DNA of 43,883 nt from Acidobacteriota bacterium (GTDB lineage Bacteria > Acidobacteriota > Vicinamibacteria > Vicinamibacterales > CAVVIG01): assembly GCA_025463215.1 (NCBI GenBank), contig JAOBWF010000028.1:1-43883 (forward strand), given 5' to 3'. Made by a program: the position numbers and the translations under genes. Each line of letters opens with the position of its first letter. The stretch's first letter is position 1. Below the pieces are notes generated by a model. The model worked only from the letters and a program-made list of their open reading frames with translations. It had not been told where the DNA came from and searched no databases. Below are positions 9,794 through 17,148 of the stretch, one piece after another.

Positions 9794-10125
9794 TAGAAGC
9801 GCTGACCTTTCATCACCGGAGTCACATCGCCGAACTGAAGAGCAAATGGCCCGCCACAGCTGGTCGTCAGGAGGAGAGAGCCGTAATTATTGAAAACGGG
9901 AGACTTACGTGCGCCCAATGTAAGGAGGCAGACTGTATGTGAGAATATGTCATTGTCTCAAAATGTCACACAAAATCGCGAAAACGCACCTATATTGAGT
10001 TTTTTACTCCGTAATACTACGATTCTGCTGAGTGCTCCATGTCGTGACACGTGTTGCTCTATCGAACACCGATTACTAGGATGACGTGAGCCGATCGTGG
10101 TGACGGTCTTGCAGCCATCGAGCTT
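9794..10125. other. A+T-rich intergenic island between divergent genes
   Basis: About 330 bases carry no convincing gene. From about 9880 to 10080 base composition falls close to 45% G+C, far below the flanks. It contains a strong Shine-Dalgarno (AAGGAGG, 9922-9928) followed 8 bases later by ATG TGA (9937-9942), a start-stop pair. From the overlapping GTG at 9939 a 19-codon frame could be read. TGTCACA stands at 9964-9970, identical to the -35 box of ECF41 promoters, but the expected -10 16 bases on reads CACC, not CGTC. An 8-bp palindrome ACACGTGT lies near 10048-10055. It probably holds the divergent promoters of the acetyltransferase and flavoprotein genes. Confidence 0.55.
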
Positions 10126-11019
10126 GTGTTCGATGTCGCGATCGTCGGAGGCGGGCCGGCGGGCTTGAGCGCCGCGTTGATGCTCGGTCGCTGCCGCCGG
10201 CGCGTCGCCGTGTTCGACCTCGGCCAACCGCGCAACCGCCGATCCGCTGGCCTCCACGGCTACCTGACACGCGACGGCGTTGCGCCCGCCGCTTTCACCG
10301 AGCTTGGTCGCGCCGAGCTCGACGCATACGGCGTCGACCTGCGGCGGATCGGCGTCACCGGCGCCGCGCTCACCGACGACCATTACCGCCTCTCACTCGC
10401 CGACGGCACCACCGAACAGGCGCGCTACCTGCTGATCGCGACCGGCGTCATCGACGACGTGCCGGCGATCCCCGGTTTCGACGAGTGCTACGGCCGCTCG
10501 ATCTTTCATTGTCCGTACTGCGACGGCTGGGAACGCCGCGATCGACCGATTGCCGCGTTCGGCCATGGCGCCGACGTCACGGGACTCGCGCTCGGGTTGA
10601 AGACCTGGAGCGCCGACATCACCGTCTGCACGCACGGCGGCCGTCTCGAACGCGCCCTGCGCGAGCGTCTCGATCGCAACGGCGTCGCGGTGCGCACCGA
10701 GCGCATCACGCGTCTGAATCACACCGACGGCGCCCTGAGTCAGGTCGTGTTCGCGTCGGGGGATCCGCTGCCGCGCGAGGCCCTGTTCTTCGCCACCGCG
10801 CAGCATCCCCAGTCGACCCTCGCGGTCGCCCTCGGCTGCACCTTGAACCGGCGCGGCACGGTCAAGACCGGTCTGTTGTGCGACACCAATGTCCCGCGCC
10901 TCTTCGTCGCCGGCGATGCCTCGCGCGATGCGCAGTTCGTCGTGGTTGCCGCATCGGAAGGCGTCAAAGCGGCGGTCGCCATCAACAAGGCGCTGCAACG
11001 CGAGGATCTTCTGCCATGA
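10126..11019 (+). CDS. NAD(P)/FAD-dependent oxidoreductase, thioredoxin-reductase-like
   Basis: This 297-residue flavoprotein starts at a GTG because a stop lies in frame 12 codons upstream. It has an N-terminal FAD-binding GGGPAG (8-13), a redox-active CPYC at 129-132, and the C-terminal FAD motif FVAGDAS near 264. These match the thioredoxin reductase family. The NADPH site reads GHGADVTGLAL and lacks the classical GGGxSA, so the electron donor and partner are uncertain. No thioredoxin gene is adjacent. The stop overlaps the start of the AI-2E-family transporter gene (ATGA), so the two are coupled. The preceding A+T-rich island probably carries its promoter. Confidence 0.88.
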   Translation: MFDVAIVGGGPAGLSAALMLGRCRRRVAVFDLGQPRNRRSAGLHGYLTRDGVAPAAFTELGRAELDAYGVDLRRIGVTGAALTDDHYRLSLADGTTEQARYLLIATGVIDDVPAIPGFDECYGRSIFHCPYCDGWERRDRPIAAFGHGADVTGLALGLKTWSADITVCTHGGRLERALRERLDRNGVAVRTERITRLNHTDGALSQVVFASGDPLPREALFFATAQHPQSTLAVALGCTLNRRGTVKTGLLCDTNVPRLFVAGDASRDAQFVVVAASEGVKAAVAINKALQREDLLP

Positions 11020-12164
11020 GCCTGAAGGCGGTCGTGAACAATCCGGAACCGGACGAACCGGCGCCGACGACGGCGCGCATGCCGGTCGACATTCGCAGCG
11101 CTGCGCTCACCGTGCTGGCGGGGCTCGCGATCGTGCTGACGCTCCAGTACGCGCAGGCGATGGTCATCCCGATCGTGCTCGGCGTCCTCATCAGCTACGC
11201 GCTCGAACCGATCGTGGCGTGGCTGGCCCGCCGGCGCATTCCGCGCGCGGTTGGCGCTGCCGTGGTCCTTCTCGCGCTCGTCGGCGGGACGGGCTGGCTG
11301 CTCTACGGGCTCCGATCGCAGGCGAGCGCGATCATCGAACAGCTGCCGCAAGCCGCGACCCGCCTGCGGCGCATGGTCGAGAACGATCGGCCGACCGCGG
11401 CGACGGCGATTCAACAGGTCCAGAAGGCGGCGTCGGAGCTGGAAAAGGCGGCGAATGCCGCGGCGCCGCCACCGGCAGCCTCCGGCGTTCAGCGCGTGCA
11501 GGTCGAGGCCCCTTCGATCAACATCGGCGATTACGTGATGTGGGGCTCGATCGGCATCGTCGCCGCAATCGGCCAGCTGGTGCTGATCCTGTTCCTCGTC
11601 TACTTCCTCCTGGCGTCCGGCGATCTCTACCGGCGCAAGCTGGTCAAGATCGTCGGACCGACGCTCACCGACAAGAAGCTCACGGTGCAAATCCTCCAGG
11701 AGATCGATCGCCAGATCGAAATGTTCCTGCTCGTCCAGGTGTTCACGAGCACCGTGGTAGCGGTCGCGACATGGGCCGCGTTCCGCGCCCTCGGGGTCGA
11801 GCAGGCGGCGGTCTGGGGCGTGATGGCCGGCCTGTTCAATTCCATTCCCTACTTCGGTCCCGTCATCGTCACCGGCGGCACGTCGGTCGTCGCCTTCCTG
11901 CAGTTCGGCGATCTGCGGATGGCGGCGATCGTCGGCGGCGTGTCGCTGCTCATCACCAGTCTGGAAGGGTTCCTGCTGACGCCCTGGTTGACGAGCCGCG
12001 CCGCGCGGATGAACGCCGTCGCCGTGTTCGTCGGCCTGCTGTTCTGGGGATGGGTCTGGAACGTGTGGGGGATGCTGCTGGCCGTGCCGCTGCTGATGGT
12101 GATCAAGGCGGTGTGCGATCACATCGAAGATTTCCAGGGGATCGGCGAGCTGCTCGGCGACTGA
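11016..12164 (+). CDS. AI-2E family transporter / PerM-like permease
   Basis: This 382-residue integral membrane protein has paired helices at about 30-48 and 50-65, one at about 77-95, then a soluble stretch (100-165) rich in Ala, Gln and Glu. Four to five further helices follow from about 175. The conserved GLFNSIPYFGP motif and a C-terminal GWVWNVWGMLLAVPLLM segment mark the AI-2E/UPF0118 family. Members include a proposed autoinducer exporter and Na+/H+ antiporters, so the substrate cannot be assigned. The open frame extends upstream, but the ATG at 11016 overlaps the flavoprotein stop and fits the family N-terminus. Confidence 0.9.
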   Translation: MSLKAVVNNPEPDEPAPTTARMPVDIRSAALTVLAGLAIVLTLQYAQAMVIPIVLGVLISYALEPIVAWLARRRIPRAVGAAVVLLALVGGTGWLLYGLRSQASAIIEQLPQAATRLRRMVENDRPTAATAIQQVQKAASELEKAANAAAPPPAASGVQRVQVEAPSINIGDYVMWGSIGIVAAIGQLVLILFLVYFLLASGDLYRRKLVKIVGPTLTDKKLTVQILQEIDRQIEMFLLVQVFTSTVVAVATWAAFRALGVEQAAVWGVMAGLFNSIPYFGPVIVTGGTSVVAFLQFGDLRMAAIVGGVSLLITSLEGFLLTPWLTSRAARMNAVAVFVGLLFWGWVWNVWGMLLAVPLLMVIKAVCDHIEDFQGIGELLGD

Positions 12165-12174
12165 CGACTACCGA

Positions 12175-12813
12175 TTAACGGCCACTCGCCTTCTTCACAC
12201 ACCACGTGGTCATGCAGCGCTGCTGCTGCACATTGGTCGTCTTGATCGGATCCAGCAGCTGCCCGCCGAGGCGCGTGGTCCGATCGAGCAGCATCGCCTC
12301 GTCGACGAGGAACCGCTCCGATCCGTCGGGCAGCCGGACCCGTGCGCCGGCCCGGCCGACGGCGGCTTCGATGCCGACGTTCGACGCCAGGCGCGCGAAC
12401 AACATGCCGTCAGCCGCCAGCACGCGCCACAGCTCCTCGAGCATCCGATCGAAATGCGCCAGGTCGGCGGCAAAATGCAGCACCGCGCTGCAGACGACCG
12501 CGTCCATCGTGCCGGCCTCCCAGGGAAGCCGATCGAGCTCGCCGGCGCGGAAATTCTGGCGCGGCAGATCGGGCGCGAGCTGCGCCGCGAGCGCGCGCAC
12601 GTGCTCGACCGCGCCCGGATCGCGATCGATTGCGAAGCAGGCGAAGCCGCGGCGCAGGAAGTACATCAGGTTGCGGCCGTCGCCGCAGCCGGCGTCGAGC
12701 ACTCGCGGGCGGCGATCGAACCGGCCGCGCAGCAGCTGGTCGAACAGATAGATGTCGATGTCGCCGAACGTCGCCGGCAGGTCGACGCCTGGCGGCGGCA
12801 GGACCTGGGCCAT
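12175..12813 (-). CDS. Class I SAM-dependent methyltransferase
   Basis: This 212-residue protein carries a Rossmann methyltransferase domain. Motif I is VLDAGCGDGRNL (about 38-49), the acidic end of strand 2 is FAIDRDPGA, motif IV is DAVVCSAVLHF and a later strand is DGMLFARLAS. It ends with several Cys, Gln and Lys residues. The substrate is unknown. The ATG overlaps the stop of the upstream peptidase gene by one base (TGATG), so it is the last gene of a sulfatase-peptidase-methyltransferase unit. It converges on the transporter gene with only 10 bases between stops and no visible terminator hairpin. Confidence 0.85.
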   Translation of the reverse strand: MAQVLPPPGVDLPATFGDIDIYLFDQLLRGRFDRRPRVLDAGCGDGRNLMYFLRRGFACFAIDRDPGAVEHVRALAAQLAPDLPRQNFRAGELDRLPWEAGTMDAVVCSAVLHFAADLAHFDRMLEELWRVLAADGMLFARLASNVGIEAAVGRAGARVRLPDGSERFLVDEAMLLDRTTRLGGQLLDPIKTTNVQQQRCMTTWCVKKASGR

Positions 12814-14096
12814 CAGCGCAGGCCGGAGGGCAGGCGCGGCGACGCGAGCAGGCGCACGAAGGCGTCCCAGCGCCCGCCCGGCTGCGACTCGACGTAGCGT
12901 TTCACGAGATCCTTGCCGAGGTTGTAGTTGATGACGTAGCTGCGGTAGGTATCGAAGAAGCGCGTGCGCTGTTCGGCGCGGACCGGCGACATCATCGCGT
13001 ACTGCGACAGCCACGCGGTCGCCTGCTTGCGATCCGAGGACCCGTTGAGATACATGCGGGCCGCCTCGTTGCCCGCGTACGCCAGGCGATCGACCAGCGA
13101 CTGGACGCGCGCATACGCGGCCGCCTGCGCCGGATCGAGTCCGGCTTCCGGATAGAGCACGTCGCGCTCGAAGGCGGCGCGCTGATCGCCCGGAAACGCG
13201 ACCTCGATGCCGTAGTTGGCGGTCCCCTCCGCGATCAACGACTGCGGCGAAAACAGCGGGTAGATCGTGAACTCGACCCAGCCGCGCCCTCGGACCAGAT
13301 GCTGTTCCAGCAGCGCATTGTAGACGTGGTGGCCCGGATACCCCTCGTGGCAGGCGAGGTCGATGGCGCGATCGATGTAGATCGGCAGATCGGTGTTCAC
13401 CTGAATCAGGCTGCGGTAGTTGCCCTGATACCAGTTGTAGCCGCTCCACGGTTTGTTCGTGACGTACTCGACGGTGAAACTCTCGTTTCCGGGCAGCTGC
13501 ACGTGCGACAGGGTGCGCGCGCGGCATTCCGCGATCGCGCGATCGAACACACGCGCCAGCCGGTTGGACGGGATGATGAACTTGCCGCGGAATGCATCGT
13601 AGCGATCCACCAGCGGCGCGTCTCCGGGCAGCAGCCGATCGAGCTCCGTGAGCATGTCCGCGAAGTACGAATCGGGATGCACCGGCGCCACCGCGTCGTA
13701 GAGCGCCTCCGATTCCTGGTCGAAGGTCAGCGTTGCGCCTTCGAGCATTCGCACGCGCGTGCGCAGCGCCTCGAGCTGGCGTGTCAGGTAGCCGTGCCGC
13801 AGCGCGGTGATCTCGTCGCGGCGGTCGGCGTCGGACAGCGGCGGCATGTCGGCAATCAGCCGCTGCGCCGACGCGTCGATCTCGCGCAGCGGCAGCTTGC
13901 GTGTCGCCGCTTCCGTCTTCCACTCGGTGGGGCCGTAAAAGGCGTCGACGTAGTCGGGGTCGTGCTGCCCCAGGGCGAGGACGAGCTTTACGTATCGTTC
14001 GGCAATGGTGTCCATCGGTGTGGGCGGCACGGGCTGCGCGGCGACGGCGACCGCCGCCAGGAACAGGGCGATGAGGGTACGAACCGGCGAGGTCAT
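12813..14096 (-). CDS. Secreted DUF885-like metallopeptidase
   Basis: This 427-residue protein has a signal peptide (MTSPVRTLIALFLAAVAVAA, cleavage near 20). Its key motif is HEGYPGHH at 250-257, matching the HExxPGHH metal site of DUF885 family members, with a plausible further ligand in the downstream EGTANYG (E290). The family is thought to contain zinc-dependent carboxypeptidase-like enzymes; the substrate here is unknown. The ATG at 14096 overlaps the sulfatase stop by 4 bases; the longer open frame upstream is antisense-type shadow. Export plus coupling to a sulfatase suggests a periplasmic or extracellular degradative role, which is inference. Confidence 0.75.
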   Translation of the reverse strand: MTSPVRTLIALFLAAVAVAAQPVPPTPMDTIAERYVKLVLALGQHDPDYVDAFYGPTEWKTEAATRKLPLREIDASAQRLIADMPPLSDADRRDEITALRHGYLTRQLEALRTRVRMLEGATLTFDQESEALYDAVAPVHPDSYFADMLTELDRLLPGDAPLVDRYDAFRGKFIIPSNRLARVFDRAIAECRARTLSHVQLPGNESFTVEYVTNKPWSGYNWYQGNYRSLIQVNTDLPIYIDRAIDLACHEGYPGHHVYNALLEQHLVRGRGWVEFTIYPLFSPQSLIAEGTANYGIEVAFPGDQRAAFERDVLYPEAGLDPAQAAAYARVQSLVDRLAYAGNEAARMYLNGSSDRKQATAWLSQYAMMSPVRAEQRTRFFDTYRSYVINYNLGKDLVKRYVESQPGGRWDAFVRLLASPRLPSGLR

Positions 14097-15457
14097 GACG
14101 GTTTCGGCAGCGCCAGCATCTGTGCGTTCCAGGCGAGGTACTGCTGTTTGATGCGAGCGAAGGTGGCCGGGTCCTTCCCGCGACGATCCGCCTTCTCTCC
14201 CGGATCGGTCGAGAGATCGAACAGATACTCGCCGTCGCCGTCCTTCAGATACTTCCACTTGCCGACGCGGGCGGCGTCGAAGCCGGTGATGCGCCAGAAC
14301 AGCGCGCGGTCGCGCGGCGGAGTGTCGCCGGCGCACACCGGCATGAGGTTCTCGCCGTCCAGCGGATAGGCGGGGTCGGCCGACGTCGCGGTGACCGCAA
14401 GGATCGTCGCGGTCCAGTCCATCGTGATGGCGGCCTGCGCGCTCACCTGCCCGGCGGGAATGCGGCCCGGCCAGCGCGCGATCGCCGGCACCCGCGTGCC
14501 CCCCTCGAACAGGTACATCTTCTGGAACGAGAACGGCCAGTTGAACGAATAGCGCTCACCGCCATTGTCGCTCGTAAAGATCACGAGCGTGTCGTGCTCG
14601 AGTTTGGCGCGTTCGAGCGCCTTGAGCACGCGGCCGATGCCGGTGTCCATGCTCTGCACCATCGCCGCGTAGACCTTCGGCGATCCGCCGGCCACCATCG
14701 GACCGGGGCCGTGATCCGCGTGATCGACGGCGGCGTCCGCGGGGCCTTCCCAGGGCGAGTGCGGCGCGTTGTACTGAAGGCTCAAAAAGAACGGCTTGGT
14801 CCGCGGCCGGCCGATGATCTCGACCGCCTGGTCGGACAGGAGATCCGTGAGATAGCCGGTCCGCTCGATCGGTGCGAGGTTCTGCCACAGATCGGGCGAC
14901 CCGCCCGGGCTGCGCTCGCCGGCGCGGCCGTCCGACGCGCGGTGCGTGAAGTAGTCGGCGGCGCCGCTGAGGATGCCGAAGAACTCGTCGAAGCCATGAC
15001 GATTCGGGCCGAACTCCGGTTTCCATCCGAGATGCCACTTGCCGACGAGCGACGTCTCGTAGCCGTTGCCTTTGAGCAGCGAGGCAATCGTCGGATGGCT
15101 CGGCGGCAGACCGACGTCGCCGGGCGACGACGCCTTGAGCGGTTCCTCGAGTCCGACCGGCAGACGCTGCGGATAGCGGCCGGTGATGTAGGCGCAGCGC
15201 GTCGGGGTGCACACCGGCGCCGCGGCATAGTTGTCGGTGAATCTGACGCCCTGCTTTGCGAGGCCGTCGAGCACCGGTGTTTTGTAGTCCGGCCGGCCAT
15301 AGCAGCTCAGATCGCCGTAGCCCATATCGTCGGCGAGGATGAAGAGCACGTTCGGCCGTTTCGACGGCGCCGCCGACGCGATCCGGCTCGTGCCGGCGAG
15401 CGCGGCGCCGGCGACGGCGCTCTCGATGAACTGACGGCGTGTCACGCGTCGCGGCAT
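14093..15457 (-). CDS. Tat-exported Cys-type sulfatase
   Basis: This 454-residue alkaline-phosphatase-superfamily enzyme cleaves sulfate esters. A twin-arginine signal is at the N-terminus (RRVTRRQFIESAVAGAALAG). Metal-binding Asp residues are in LADDMGYGD (41-49). The active-site motif is CTPTR at 83-87, the C-x-P-x-R form in which Cys is converted to formylglycine. GKWHLG and FTSDNGGE are conserved downstream. No formylglycine-generating enzyme is in the window, so maturation must rely on a gene elsewhere. The ATG at 15457 removes an implausible 33-residue upstream extension. It heads a tightly overlapping unit with the DUF885-like peptidase. The natural substrate, probably a sulfated glycan or small ester, cannot be deduced. 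Confidence 0.92.
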   Translation of the reverse strand: MPRRVTRRQFIESAVAGAALAGTSRIASAAPSKRPNVLFILADDMGYGDLSCYGRPDYKTPVLDGLAKQGVRFTDNYAAAPVCTPTRCAYITGRYPQRLPVGLEEPLKASSPGDVGLPPSHPTIASLLKGNGYETSLVGKWHLGWKPEFGPNRHGFDEFFGILSGAADYFTHRASDGRAGERSPGGSPDLWQNLAPIERTGYLTDLLSDQAVEIIGRPRTKPFFLSLQYNAPHSPWEGPADAAVDHADHGPGPMVAGGSPKVYAAMVQSMDTGIGRVLKALERAKLEHDTLVIFTSDNGGERYSFNWPFSFQKMYLFEGGTRVPAIARWPGRIPAGQVSAQAAITMDWTATILAVTATSADPAYPLDGENLMPVCAGDTPPRDRALFWRITGFDAARVGKWKYLKDGDGEYLFDLSTDPGEKADRRGKDPATFARIKQQYLAWNAQMLALPKPS

Positions 15458-15467
15458 GCCGCAGATG

Positions 15468-16400
15468 TTACACGTACTGCGACAGGTTGAAGCGTCCGCG
15501 CGCGGCGAGCAGCGGCTTCCACAAGTCGCCGAGCTTCGCGACCCGCGCCGGCACATTCGCGATCGTGAAGTCCTCGATGCGGATCCCCTTCTCGACTTCC
15601 TGCCACCGCACCGGCGTCGAGACGCTTGCCTCGGGCCGCGGCCGGACCGAGTAGACGGAGGCCAGCGTGCTGCCCCACCGGTTCTGGTTGTAGTCCACGA
15701 GGACGCGGCCGCGCGGCCGCTTGGCGACGCGATACTCCGCCGTGATCAGGGCCGGGTGCCGGCGCGCCAGTTCCTGCGCGAGCACGTGCGCAAAGGTCCG
15801 CACATCGCCCTGCTCCGGCCCGCGCACGATCGGCACGTACAGGTGCAGCCCCTTCGATCCCGTCGTCTTCACCACCGACGGCATCTTCAGCGCATCGAGC
15901 GCCTCGCGCACGACCAGCGCGGTTTCGAGCACGCGGTCGAACCCGGCGCCGGCGCCGGGATCGAGATCGAAGTGGACGTAGTCCGGCCGATCGACATCGT
16001 CGCAGGTCGCGTACCACTGATTGAGATCGATGCACCCGAGGTTGACGATCCACAGCAGCGCGGCGCGATCCTGAATCATCGGAAACTCGATGACCCCCTT
16101 CGATCCGTGATCGATCGCGCAGATCTCGATCCAGGGCGGCCGCGGCGACGGCGCGCGCTTCATGAAGAAGAACTCGCCGGCGGCGCCGTGCGGGTAGCGC
16201 TTCATCACCATGGCGCGGCTGCGGATGTGCGGCAGCAGCACGGATGCGACGTCGGCGTAATACTGCAGCAGGTCGCCTTTGGTGAGCCCGATGGCCGGCC
16301 AGAAGATCTTGCGGAGGTTGGTCAGCCGTACTTCTTTGCCGTCCACCTCGACGACGGCGTGATCTCGGTCACGCGGCAGGATTAGCGAGCGTGGCGGCAT
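15468..16400 (-). CDS. Stand-alone LigD-type polymerase/primase domain protein
   Basis: This 310-residue protein matches the polymerase domain of bacterial NHEJ ligase LigD, an archaeo-eukaryotic-primase-fold enzyme that fills ends with NTPs or dNTPs. Visible marks are the N-terminal LTNLRKIFWP, the catalytic metal-binding HFDLDP (D145, D147), the TGSKGLH motif (181-186) and the final RVLVDYNQN...ASVYSVR segment. No ligase or phosphoesterase domain is fused and no Ku gene is nearby, so it is a separate PolDom. The upstream frame extension is not used; the ATG at 16400 gives the family start. It lies 10 bases upstream of the sulfatase gene and next to a conserved gene of unknown function. Confidence 0.9.
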   Translation of the reverse strand: MPPRSLILPRDRDHAVVEVDGKEVRLTNLRKIFWPAIGLTKGDLLQYYADVASVLLPHIRSRAMVMKRYPHGAAGEFFFMKRAPSPRPPWIEICAIDHGSKGVIEFPMIQDRAALLWIVNLGCIDLNQWYATCDDVDRPDYVHFDLDPGAGAGFDRVLETALVVREALDALKMPSVVKTTGSKGLHLYVPIVRGPEQGDVRTFAHVLAQELARRHPALITAEYRVAKRPRGRVLVDYNQNRWGSTLASVYSVRPRPEASVSTPVRWQEVEKGIRIEDFTIANVPARVAKLGDLWKPLLAARGRFNLSQYV

Positions 16401-16412
16401 TGCTGGAGGTCG

Positions 16413-16474
16413 GGATTGCAGGATTGCAGAAAGGACAGGGTGAAGGATGCCATCACCTTCCTTCCTGCAGTCCC
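16413..16474. repeat. Octamer repeat and imperfect hairpin
   Basis: Two identical 8-mers GGATTGCA stand side by side (16413-16420, 16421-16428). The stretch 16421-16443 pairs imperfectly with 16453-16474 to form a stem of about 20 bp with a 9-base loop. The TGA stop of the unknown gene on the minus strand (16453-16455) is in the right arm, and the LigD-type gene starts just downstream. It resembles the other stop-codon repeats in the window in form but not in unit sequence. Confidence 0.65.
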
Positions 16475-17115
16475 GCGATGTGAGTGCGTGAGAGCGGCGC
16501 GAGTTTCGGCGGCCGCGCGCCATGACGCGTTGCGCCGAGCACGGGCACGTAGTCGAGCTCGACGCCGTCGCTCGCGTGCCGCAGCAGCAGGCCGCCGCGG
16601 CTCATGTCGCCGCGGCCGACGAATGCGATCGGAAACTGCAGCCGCGTGCCGAAGATCGTGGTGAGAATGTCGACGTACTTGGGGGACGCGATGCTGCCGA
16701 GGAGGACGACATCACACTCGGTGCCGATCTCGCCGAGCAGGGCGCGCGCGCTCGCTTCGAGCGGGCGGCGGTAGCCGGCGTTGGCGGCGTCGATCTCGCC
16801 GTTGCCGAATGCGCGCACCGCGGCCTGCGTCACAATCGTGTCGGGGCTGCGCAGGCCGGCGGTGGCAGTGATGACGTGGATGCCGCTGCCGACAACCGGG
16901 TTGTCGGGTTCCGGCGGCCGCGCGAAACGCCGCGCATACGTCAGCTTGCCGCGGAAGTACAGCCCGCTCATGAAGCTGAAGAGATCGCCAAGCGGCGCGC
17001 CGGCATCCGAACGCAGCGCCACCGCCAGCGCGAACTTCGCGTTCGGCGACATCACCTGCTTCGCCCGCGTCCCGCCGCAGTTCGCCGGCGACAGTAAAAA
17101 AATTCGGTTCGCCAC
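16453..17115 (-). CDS. Conserved-looking protein of unknown function
   Basis: This 220-residue soluble protein begins MANRIFLLSPANCGG. I see no signal peptide, membrane helix or catalytic motif I can assign. Features include an alpha/beta pattern (IFLLSPA, GIHVITATAGL, CDVVLLGSIASPKYVDIL), a Cys pair early on and a Gly-rich GRGDMSRGGLLLRH segment. Codon use is normal and the gene is packed between fabH and the LigD-type polymerase on one strand, so it is very likely real. Position suggests possible cotranscription with the polymerase, but no function is claimed. The last residues (LQEGR) are encoded by a repeat arm. Confidence 0.7.
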   Translation of the reverse strand: MANRIFLLSPANCGGTRAKQVMSPNAKFALAVALRSDAGAPLGDLFSFMSGLYFRGKLTYARRFARPPEPDNPVVGSGIHVITATAGLRSPDTIVTQAAVRAFGNGEIDAANAGYRRPLEASARALLGEIGTECDVVLLGSIASPKYVDILTTIFGTRLQFPIAFVGRGDMSRGGLLLRHASDGVELDYVPVLGATRHGARPPKLAPLSRTHIAGLQEGR

Positions 17116-17120
17116 GATCC

Positions 17121-17148
17121 TGACCCTTGAACCCTGAACCTAGAACCC
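17121..17148. repeat. Four tandem heptads over the fabH stop codon
   Basis: The 7-mers TGACCCT, TGAACCC, TGAACCT and AGAACCC follow without spacing. The fabH stop (17140-17142, TAG on the minus strand) spans the third and fourth units. No inverted partner is visible nearby, unlike the two elements flanking folP. Confidence 0.7.

Noticed and set aside
9997-10009. GAGT-TTTTT-ACTC as a possible terminator
   Set aside because: The stem is only 4 bp and no T-run follows it; it is too weak to call.
10101-10122. A near match of about 20 bases between the region before the flavoprotein start and a stretch near 41544
   Set aside because: One copy lies within normal membrane-protein coding sequence, and no longer homology surrounds it, so chance is likely.
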